Assembly: GCA_003647435.1 (NCBI GenBank)
Contig: QMMV01000013.1
Location: 1-14,626 of the forward strand
DNA: 14,626 nucleotides
Reading direction: 5' to 3'
DNA from: Deltaproteobacteria bacterium
GTDB lineage: Bacteria; Desulfobacterota; Desulfobacteria; Desulfobacterales; C00003060
Shown here: positions 1-5,987 of the stretch, piece by piece
How positions within the stretch are numbered: position 1 is the stretch's first letter
How the letters are laid out: each line of letters starts with the position of its first letter
The notes under the pieces: model-generated
Database searches by the model: none
What the model was told of the DNA's origin: nothing
What the model saw: the letters and a program-made list of their open reading frames with translations, nothing else
Program-made: the position numbers and the translations under genes

Positions 1-535
1 ACATATAGGCATCCCCAAGGTAGCCGTAGATGGCAGCGCTGCGCGGAGTTTTGAGAATGCAGGACTGCAGGACTTTTATCGCAAGATCATACTCGCCAGC
101 CTGCATATAGACATAGCCGGTCGGAATAGTATCGGAAAGCAAGGGGGCCTCAGCCAAGTCACACCGATTTATGGTTTCAACTGCCTTTCGGAAAAACGAG
201 CTCTTGATGTCTGAAATAATGTGTCCCTGCTCAAAACCAACGGCTTGTACATAGTCCTCAAAAGAGGACCAAAGCTCGCACAAGTATGCAGGCTGCTCTG
301 GGCAAGACTCTGGCCCATTGGCAAAACTTTCCATCAAAAAATCGGTGTGCTTCAGCTTCGTGTCAATGTCATGTTCACGCCGGTACAAGGCCTTGTAGTG
401 CTCAAACGCCTCTTTTGCTTCGACCAGGTTGAGCCTTGTGAGCTCCGATATGCCGCGGTTCAACAACATCCATTTATCCTCGAAAAGCGGCAATTGTTTG
501 GGAACGGCGCTCTGATCTGAATTAATTCGTACCAT
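1..535 (-). CDS. TPR-like repeat protein, N-terminal part (runs off left edge)
   Basis: An open minus-strand frame starts at ATG (535) and continues without a stop to the window edge, giving 178 residues. The function is not recognised. Residues about 141-174 read as a tetratricopeptide-like helix pair, with AGEYDLAIKVLQSC followed by a typical loop proline and then an AAIYGYLGDAY second helix. Residues about 23-50 (SELTRLNLVEAKEAFEHY) look like an earlier, weaker repeat. No signal peptide or membrane segment is visible, so a cytoplasmic scaffold-type protein is likely. The ribosome binding site is weak (GAAAG a few bases before the ATG). It is the last minus-strand gene in the window and lies 159 bases beyond the HEPN gene, with no sign of overlap or coupling. 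The repeat assignment is by eye; the protein could belong to another all-helical family. Confidence 0.6.
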   Translation of the reverse strand, partial: MVRINSDQSAVPKQLPLFEDKWMLLNRGISELTRLNLVEAKEAFEHYKALYRREHDIDTKLKHTDFLMESFANGPESCPEQPAYLCELWSSFEDYVQAVGFEQGHIISDIKSSFFRKAVETINRCDLAEAPLLSDTIPTGYVYMQAGEYDLAIKVLQSCILKTPRSAAIYGYLGDAYM

Positions 536-694
536 TGCTTTCTATCGAGAATGCATCCAAAACCACAAATGCGCTTGAGCTTGCAGCAAAGCTCCTCGAA
601 AACAAGGAAATCAAGGAGGCAAAAGAGATTTTATTTTTTTTCTTTGATTTCTTTGACCTCTTTGCAAGTAATTGATTCATTAAAACTCAACTTT

Positions 695-1093
695 TCAACT
701 CTTAGCAATAAGTTCTTTTACGGCATTCAAAAAGGTCTTTGCATGCTCGACACATTGAGCAGCGTCATCGCGTGATAGTTCCACAAGTTCTCTATAGTCA
801 CCCTCTTGCCTTACATCAAACATGCGGTGAAGTATTTTTGAGTAATATTTGTCAATCTTTCCCGCGTGCACAAATTCCTTGTCAAAGATCGAGATTATGC
901 CGGTGTGTTTTGAGGTTTTTACAGTCACGTCCCAACTAATAAAAAGGGCCAACACAGCATAAAACATAGCGTAGTATGCCCTGTTAATGATCGACCTCGG
1001 ACTCAGATTGTCCTGGAACATTTTTTCTGCATCCAACAGTGTTTCCTCTGCCTGTCTGATCCGATACGAGAAAAGTGTCTGCTTGTCAGTCAT
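695..1093 (-). CDS. HEPN domain protein (toxin partner of MNT/HEPN pair)
   Basis: This is a 132-residue all-helical protein of the HEPN (UPF0332-like) type. The hallmark is the segment IINRAYYAMFYAVLALF near residues 34-50, followed by the RQEGDY segment near residues 95-100. HEPN proteins paired with minimal nucleotidyltransferases are usually RNases that act as the toxin half of a type VII-like toxin-antitoxin system, with the partner neutralising them by AMP addition. Its ATG overlaps the TGA of the upstream nucleotidyltransferase gene (ATGA), so translation is coupled. The canonical HEPN catalytic motif R-x4-6-H is not evident: the expected arginine is followed by GDY rather than a histidine. 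It may therefore belong to a HEPN branch with altered chemistry or a non-catalytic role. The family call is firm; the toxin role is inferred from gene pairing. Confidence 0.85.
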   Translation of the reverse strand: MTDKQTLFSYRIRQAEETLLDAEKMFQDNLSPRSIINRAYYAMFYAVLALFISWDVTVKTSKHTGIISIFDKEFVHAGKIDKYYSKILHRMFDVRQEGDYRELVELSRDDAAQCVEHAKTFLNAVKELIAKS

Positions 1094-1407
1094 ACCCTTA
1101 TCCCTTCTTCAAAAATATTTTTCACTATCGGTGCTGACCGTAAGGGAGAATTTTCTATCTCATCTCTGGTGCAAATGAGCGGTGAAATTACCATAAAGTT
1201 TTCAAAACCTACTTCCCAGACAATATCATAAATCTTTTCTTTCAGTTCCTTGTCCAGTGATGCAACTTCAATAAATACATCCATGTCCGAGTATTCGTCC
1301 TGGTCGCCTCTTGCCCTCGAACCAAAAACGATGATCTCAACAACTGAGGCTACCTTAGACAACCTTTCCTTTAATTCTCTTGCGATAGAATAGTCTTTGG
1401 AAATCAC
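1090..1407 (-). CDS. MNT-type minimal nucleotidyltransferase (antitoxin partner)
   Basis: This 105-residue protein has the DNA polymerase beta-like nucleotidyltransferase core. G29-S30 lie in VFGSRARGD, followed by S40-D41-x-D43 (YSDMDVF), which gives the metal-binding aspartates. The length and the neighbouring HEPN gene fit the MNT/HEPN family, in which the nucleotidyltransferase AMPylates and silences the HEPN toxin. The start is a GTG at 1407, chosen because an AGAGG ribosome binding site lies about 6 bases upstream and the frame opens there. Its TGA overlaps the HEPN ATG. The third catalytic carboxylate seen in active enzymes is not obvious in the strand after VGFENF, so activity should not be assumed. 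The gene lies downstream of the cas cassette on the same strand, separated from the cas6 remnant by about 208 bases. Confidence 0.88.
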   Translation of the reverse strand: MISKDYSIARELKERLSKVASVVEIIVFGSRARGDQDEYSDMDVFIEVASLDKELKEKIYDIVWEVGFENFMVISPLICTRDEIENSPLRSAPIVKNIFEEGIRV

Positions 1408-1615
1408 ACTTTAACCTCTTTGTAATCACTTTCTTTCTCTGTAAGTTGATTTCCTTTTGGATTTAACCGCAACAAGACCATATGAAACGTAGTGCATTTC
1501 TTTTGCACGTAATATCTTGTTTTTCTCGTAAATCAAGCATCCTGTTCTAAGTATCCAAGCTCACCCACTTTTCTTCCGGAAAGTGATCTACAGCTCCGGT
1601 CTGCACTGCCACGCC
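1408..1615. other. Spacer between the cas cassette remnant and the MNT/HEPN pair
   Basis: No coding frame with a start and ribosome binding site is visible here. An imperfect hairpin at 1566-1585 has 8 base pairs (one T-G) and a 4-base loop. It is not followed by a T run on either strand, so it does not look like a rho-independent terminator. The stretch likely holds the promoter of the MNT/HEPN pair, but no confident -35/-10 pair was found. Confidence 0.4.
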
Positions 1616-1884
1616 TTATAACCTCTTCACCGTTCCAAACCCCCGCGACACGGATTTGCCGATTCCCCAGTAATCAGGAATCTCAAAGTTGACGGAGAAT
1701 GTGCCCAGGAAGCCGAGCATGGGGGTAAATTTGACTTTGCTGCCGCTCGGAATGACAGCACTCCGCACGTTCTGCCACATACCTTTGCGAAATTTGGGTG
1801 ATTCTTTCCTTTTATCAGTTCGGGAACCGTATACCCTAATCCCGTTGACATGGATAGAAGGCTCCTTGCTAAATTATTGTACAA
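1616..1884 (-). pseudogene. Decayed C-terminal remnant of a second cas6
   Basis: Translated on the minus strand, the last 34 codons before the TAA at 1616 read PMLGFLGTFSVNF, then IGKSVSRGFGTVKRL. The intact Cas6 in this window ends its core with PMRGFIGSFQINF and LGKCVSRGFGSLKR, so this is clearly the glycine-rich Cas6 C-terminus. Further upstream, in a different frame (about 1830-1870), LLSMSTGLGYTV resembles CLSLSKSLGYTI of the intact protein. This suggests a frameshift between about 1760 and 1825. The N-terminal half is absent: the segment abuts and slightly overlaps the end of cas3 (stop at 1869). It differs from the intact cas6 at many positions, so it is an old duplicate or a relic of a second, related CRISPR cassette, not a recent copy. 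No convincing start or ribosome binding site exists. The Cas6 C-terminal match is confident; the frame of the upstream part is less so. Confidence 0.75.
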
Positions 1885-4262
1885 GCAGGATCAGGTTCGC
1901 TTTCCAATAGATAAGCCATGCCCGTTTCTTTTGAATACTCTTCGACGTTTGAAAGCCTCCAAAGCCATGAGTTTATCCGTTCAGCTACTTGCATCGCCGT
2001 TTTTCTTGGTACACTTACAGTATATTGTCGAAACAACGCCATAAAACGTTTTCGTTGTAAAAAGTCAAGGCTCTTAAGAAAATCTCGATTGAGATAGCAA
2101 CTGAGTAATTGTTCCGGCCCATTGGGTGCAAATTCTTCAAGAAGTTGCTGCATGGAAGGACTTAGCTGTATGTTTTCCCATGGCACAAAGATTTCCTCTC
2201 GCTGCCTTCCACTATCGAAAGGTTGCAGCCCCCCCAACTCGGACCAGCGGCCATGTGCTGCCTGTTCAAACTTGGCAAGACATGCTTCATTTTTGTTTTC
2301 TTGCCAACAACGCTGGAAATAAATATTCAAAACACGTCCCATGTCCTCTTCCCTAATGTGTGGACGTTCCTGCAGCAGACGATCTGTTTGGTGGCGCGCT
2401 GTTGCATTCCGATACACATAACGCCGGACATCAACTCCGTTTTCTCGGACAAAGGGGAAGACAGTTACTGTCGCTCGTTTGCCTTCTCCGTGTCTGTTGA
2501 CACGACCGGCAACCTGGGCAATGGAGGGGAAGACCGGTAAAGCTCGCAGCACTGTTCTGAAGCTAAGATCAACGCCTGCTTCAAGAATTTGGGTACAGAC
2601 CGCTACCGTCGGCATGCCGGCCTTCAGTTCCTCTTGTATACTACATATAATTTCGGTTTTGTGCCCTGAAAGCATCATTCCTGTCAAACAGTGTAAGTGT
2701 TGGATGTTATTACTTTCCTTCAGGAGACGGTAAACTTGCGCTGCGTCTGCTATAGTGTTTAGAACAACAGCAATGCTATTGTCTCTTTTGAATAGGCGGC
2801 AAACATTATCAGCAACTTCACCTGCTGTAAGCGGTTGACTTGCATAGTCAAGGGCGAAGCGGTTTCCCCATTCAACTTGAGACGGAGCAAGAGCTACCGC
2901 ATTTTGCCCTAGACCGACACGCACCGGCGGCAAGGTTGCTGTGGCAAACACCACTTGCCATTTCCAGTAGTTGCTACTGGCTGCCAGGGCTCGTAAAAAG
3001 ACATTCCAAACTCCGGTGTCGACAATTTGTGGTTCATCGATAATTATAAAAGCTCGGGCCAGAGCCTCTGTGCGGAGGCATTCCTGCGCTCTGTACGGGA
3101 ATAAAGCACGAAAAAATTGGTTAAAAGTAGTTGCCAGCAAAGGAGCCTGCCAGGTGTCCAAAACATCTACATCTTCGTCGTCTGCTAACTCAGCGAGACT
3201 AAGATGATGGTGCTGAAACACGTCCAGGCTGGTGGCTTGTTTTATTTCCAGAGCAGATTGAGACAAAATAGATAAGTAAGGTGCAACATAGATGACACGC
3301 TGGCACCGCCCGCTAAGGCATGCCTCAAGCGCCACGCGAAGGCTGGTCAGTGTTTTGCCATAACCAGTCGGAAGCAATAATGTAAAAAATGTTGAGTCAG
3401 CATTTTCTCTATATCGTTCTAATGCTTTCTTTTGGACCCTCTGCCGAGAATCTACTAATGCCGGGTTAGCACCGTTTTTCAGTGCATTTGCAGCTCGTTC
3501 ACGGCATGCGGACTCTAAGCTGGAAATGGCTTTCCCGGCTTCTCCGGCGTCTAAATAGCTTCTTTTGAAATTACCTGCGTGGAAACGATCGGCGCATACC
3601 AATTGGGAGGCTACTTTTGGCAGACGCAATGCCAGAGTTGAAAAATCTTCCCTATCCGATTGGTGCCGCACCTTTTTTTGCAGCACCGAATAGCGGCCAA
3701 ACTTCACACGGCGTTCCCAAGTTTCCGAAAAGCTTTCCAACCAATCACAAAATTGCTTCTCATTCGCATGTAATTCGGGGAAATAGCTTGAAATAAAAAG
3801 AAATAAGCCTTTGGTATCGCAACCTTGCAGCAGCTTCTCGAGTTCCCCAGTACATGAGCACATCTCCCATGGAGGAAGAACATCTAAGTCATCAAGTTTG
3901 CCGTGGTGGTTATAAATAGCCCGCGTCCACTCTAAAGCCGTGTCTCGAAGCCATTCCTTCTCTGATCGACTTTCGCTCCGGAGTGAAATCAGTTTGTCCG
4001 CAAAGAAGGCAAAGAGCGCTGCCCCAAGAGGCGCATGTGCAGGTCCCTTTTGAAGTTGTCCAAGGATATACTTTTGCCATTGGACGTGACATTTGGCGGC
4101 ATCATGGAGCAAACCTGCAAGAAAAGCGAGTTGTTCTTCAGCAGTACCATTTGCAGAGCCACAATCCACAGCCACCGCCTCTAAGTGCTCTTTCAATGGA
4201 AATCGCAAGATTCCGTCAGCCCGGCGTGCAACGCACTGGTCAAATGGCACTACCATAGGCAT
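1869..4262 (-). CDS. cas3: CRISPR-associated helicase/nuclease Cas3 (HD + SF2 helicase)
   Basis: This 797-residue protein is recruited by Cascade and degrades target DNA, using an N-terminal HD nuclease and an ATP-driven SF2 helicase. The HD domain (residues about 20-225) shows H26, the H53-D54 doublet in LLHDAAK, H76 and the H119-H120-G motif. The helicase core has a Walker A motif LPTGYGKT (297-304), motif II DEPQ (409-412), motif III TATLP (441-445), motif V around LEAGVDL (560-566) and motif VI QVAGRVNR (583-590). The total length is normal for a fused Cas3. Motif II is unusual, with Q where the DEAH-type proteins have H. The start at 4262 is preceded by GGAAGG at a good distance and overlaps the cas5 end by 13 bases. 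It is the last intact gene of the cassette, and its stop runs into the cas6 remnant. Confidence 0.95.
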   Translation of the reverse strand: MPMVVPFDQCVARRADGILRFPLKEHLEAVAVDCGSANGTAEEQLAFLAGLLHDAAKCHVQWQKYILGQLQKGPAHAPLGAALFAFFADKLISLRSESRSEKEWLRDTALEWTRAIYNHHGKLDDLDVLPPWEMCSCTGELEKLLQGCDTKGLFLFISSYFPELHANEKQFCDWLESFSETWERRVKFGRYSVLQKKVRHQSDREDFSTLALRLPKVASQLVCADRFHAGNFKRSYLDAGEAGKAISSLESACRERAANALKNGANPALVDSRQRVQKKALERYRENADSTFFTLLLPTGYGKTLTSLRVALEACLSGRCQRVIYVAPYLSILSQSALEIKQATSLDVFQHHHLSLAELADDEDVDVLDTWQAPLLATTFNQFFRALFPYRAQECLRTEALARAFIIIDEPQIVDTGVWNVFLRALAASSNYWKWQVVFATATLPPVRVGLGQNAVALAPSQVEWGNRFALDYASQPLTAGEVADNVCRLFKRDNSIAVVLNTIADAAQVYRLLKESNNIQHLHCLTGMMLSGHKTEIICSIQEELKAGMPTVAVCTQILEAGVDLSFRTVLRALPVFPSIAQVAGRVNRHGEGKRATVTVFPFVRENGVDVRRYVYRNATARHQTDRLLQERPHIREEDMGRVLNIYFQRCWQENKNEACLAKFEQAAHGRWSELGGLQPFDSGRQREEIFVPWENIQLSPSMQQLLEEFAPNGPEQLLSCYLNRDFLKSLDFLQRKRFMALFRQYTVSVPRKTAMQVAERINSWLWRLSNVEEYSKETGMAYLLESEPDPACTII

Positions 4263-4957
4263 GCTGTTCCTTCCTCTGGTATTTGATAAAAATGCCAGAA
4301 TGGGTAAAGTGCTCGCGTTGTCGGGACAAACCTTAAGGGCCTACCACTCACTTCGTATAGAAGACTTACCGTTCCCTTAAATCGGCGGTCACCCAGATAT
4401 TCCCACAAAACTCCGCCAACTCTTGCGTATTCTTCGTCATTTTGAATCAATAAACGCTTAACTGCTGCTGAGGGTACTACCGACACACAGGTTAATGGCT
4501 CATTTTCGTTCAATTCCTCTGATTTGACGGAAGGGAGAGTACTTCTCCATTTTGGGAAAGTCAGGCAAAAAGCGCTACCCAGATAAGTATGGTAATGGCT
4601 TTGCCCGTTGGACAGGCGTTGGCTGAGTTCATCACTCAGTGGTCCTTTATAGTAGACGCGATAGTAAGGTTTTACCACCAATTCAATTGCTGTCGGCCTG
4701 TGGAAACTTTTTTCGCTGCCACCTGATACCCAGGACTTTCCGTGCATGGACATTTCTTGGGCCACGGTTTTCACCGGTGAAAGCAAACGAAGGCCGCAGC
4801 GGGCTTCACGTGGCAGAATCTCAATCCCCAATATCGAGGCTATCAGTCCCCGCAGTGCAGTACGAGTTATGAAAGGATAAGTTGCTTGTGTGCCCATTGT
4901 ATCCGGACGGCGAAAATGCGCAATTTGACCCTTAAGCTCAAATATAGTTAGACTCAT
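4250..4957 (-). CDS. cas5: Cascade subunit Cas5 (Cas5b/h-like)
   Basis: This 235-residue RAMP-fold protein caps the 5' handle of the crRNA in the type I effector complex. The N-terminus is diagnostic: LKGQIAHFRRPDT (8-20), then the aromatic-proline motif YPF (27-29) and RTALRGLIASILG (32-44), which match the Cas5 family pattern of an RRM strand followed by a conserved TALRG helix. A second block near residue 200 (RRFKGTVSLLYEV) continues the fold. The length is normal for a non-catalytic Cas5. The start ATG at 4957 has GAGG about 8 bases upstream. The gene lies 20 bases after the cas7 stop and overlaps cas3 by 13 bases, so the three are one transcription unit. No catalytic histidine motif is apparent, as expected where a separate Cas6 does crRNA processing. 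Confidence 0.92.
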   Translation of the reverse strand: MSLTIFELKGQIAHFRRPDTMGTQATYPFITRTALRGLIASILGIEILPREARCGLRLLSPVKTVAQEMSMHGKSWVSGGSEKSFHRPTAIELVVKPYYRVYYKGPLSDELSQRLSNGQSHYHTYLGSAFCLTFPKWRSTLPSVKSEELNENEPLTCVSVVPSAAVKRLLIQNDEEYARVGGVLWEYLGDRRFKGTVSLLYEVSGRPLRFVPTTRALYPFWHFYQIPEEGTACLW

Positions 4958-4977
4958 GCAGTCACCTCAAAGATCCT

Positions 4978-5289
4978 TTAGTGCCATTTGCTGATTTCTG
5001 CCTTAAGATTTCCCTGAATTTTAAGTTGGGGTTCCAACCAGAGACGGAGGCGATGGATTTTATCCTTATTGTCATCCAACCTCGACGCAAGAGCAGTTAC
5101 GTCCAGCGTTATTTCCGAAAGAGATGTAGGGGGCTGACTGCCCAGCCATGCTTCCTCACCGGGATTTAACTTGATTCCTTCTTCAAGAAAGCCTAGCCGG
5201 AAGAAAGGATCCTTGTATTCAACATGGAGCAAAAAAAGTGGCTGTTGAATACCACGCCCACGTGCTTGACGCGCGAGAGTCCCTTCCAC
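4978..5289 (-). CDS. cas7: Cas7, C-terminal part in the shifted frame
   Basis: This frame carries the missing C-terminal third of Cas7. It reads GTLARQARGRGIQQPLFLLH, then VEYKDPFFRLGFLEEGI and PPTSLSEITLDVT, which fit the typical end of the Cas7 family (a strand of LLLxVEYK type, then the IxLD segment). On its own it would begin at a GTG (5289) with no proper ribosome binding site, so it is not an independent gene. It becomes continuous with the upstream part if one G is inserted at the G run at 5281-5283. Its TAA at 4978 is followed 20 bases later by cas5. If the shift is real, the cell would make only a truncated Cas7 unless ribosomes slip, and Cascade assembly would probably fail. Confidence 0.85.
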   Translation of the reverse strand: MEGTLARQARGRGIQQPLFLLHVEYKDPFFRLGFLEEGIKLNPGEEAWLGSQPPTSLSEITLDVTALASRLDDNKDKIHRLRLWLEPQLKIQGNLKAEISKWH

Positions 5290-5951
5290 AAGGCTTCAAT
5301 TAATATTTCCATATCTTCAGCCGACATTTTGGTGTCAGCGGCTATGGATGCATTAATAACTGCTGGCATGGCAAAAACGGCAAAGGGAAGAGTATAAGTA
5401 GTCCATATAGTACCCTGCGTTACACCAGTTTCTTCACCAGTTTCCTCTTTTACTTCAATATCCTTCGATGGCATAACAACTGTTCCCTGAACATACTTGG
5501 TATCAACCGGATGGAGAGAATGCGCCCAACCGAATTGAACAGGACCGCATTGATTAAAGGCTTTGCCCCCGACGCTGAAGACCACGCCAAAAATGCGGGC
5601 ATCAAAGGCCACTTTCATAAATTCATCCTGACCAGCTTTTTTGGGATCAACCCCAACTCTCTGAAGCATTGTTTTGGCAAGATTGTCTCGCCCCAAGAGT
5701 TTGTTATCCTTCGTAAACTCCTTGCGGACAAATATTCCCATGTTTTTGTTGTTCCCGCCATCTGGAAACCGCGCCTGAATGTATCCTCTCCCATCCCGTT
5801 TAATGCTCACTCCTGCCAGCGAGATCCGGCCATCCCCTTCACCAAAAATCCAACGGGCACGGCTATCACGTAATGGATCGCGATTTGGGATGCCGTCTTT
5901 GACACATTTTACGAATAGAATTTCACCGGTTTTTACATCTGTTGTGCCCAT
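5193..5951 (-). CDS. cas7: Cascade backbone subunit Cas7, N-terminal part (gene is frameshifted)
   Basis: This reading frame gives 252 residues, of which about the first 222 are genuine Cas7 (Csh2/Csd2/DevR superfamily). Cas7 polymerises along the crRNA spacer to form the Cascade backbone. Family marks are the opening strand EILFVKCVKDG (10-20), the PNRDP motif (22-26, usually PNGDP) and the VSIKRDGRGYI segment (48-58). After MEILIEALWKG the frame leaves the family sequence and stops 30 codons later. The expected continuation, KGTLARQARGRG and beyond, lies in the -1 frame of the overlapping segment. Restoring a fourth G in the GGG run (plus-strand CCC at 5281-5283) joins the two parts into about 324 residues, the normal family length. 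The start ATG has AAAGGAG 7 bases upstream. The cause is either a natural mutation, an assembly error, or less likely recoding. Confidence 0.88.
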   Translation of the reverse strand: MGTTDVKTGEILFVKCVKDGIPNRDPLRDSRARWIFGEGDGRISLAGVSIKRDGRGYIQARFPDGGNNKNMGIFVRKEFTKDNKLLGRDNLAKTMLQRVGVDPKKAGQDEFMKVAFDARIFGVVFSVGGKAFNQCGPVQFGWAHSLHPVDTKYVQGTVVMPSKDIEVKEETGEETGVTQGTIWTTYTLPFAVFAMPAVINASIAADTKMSAEDMEILIEALWKGLSRVKHVGVVFNSHFFCSMLNTRILSSG

Positions 5952-5987
5952 CTGTAGCTCCTTTCATGTCCATTACTTTCTTTGAAT

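Noticed and set aside
570..665. Imperfect inverted repeat around a T run (CAAGGAAATCAAGGAGG and the CTTTGATTTCTTTG side)
   Set aside because: Only about two thirds of positions match, many as G-T pairs, in a low-complexity purine/pyrimidine stretch; not a credible terminator or attachment site.
535..678. Plus-strand frame of about 47 codons (ALELAAKLLENKEIKEAKEI, then a phenylalanine run) that looks helical
   Set aside because: It has only a TTG start with no ribosome binding site, follows a stop directly, and its end is driven by a T-rich run. Probably chance.
1566..1585. Hairpin with an 8-bp stem and 4-base loop downstream of the cas cassette
   Set aside because: One T-G pair and no T run on either strand, so it is not a convincing rho-independent terminator.
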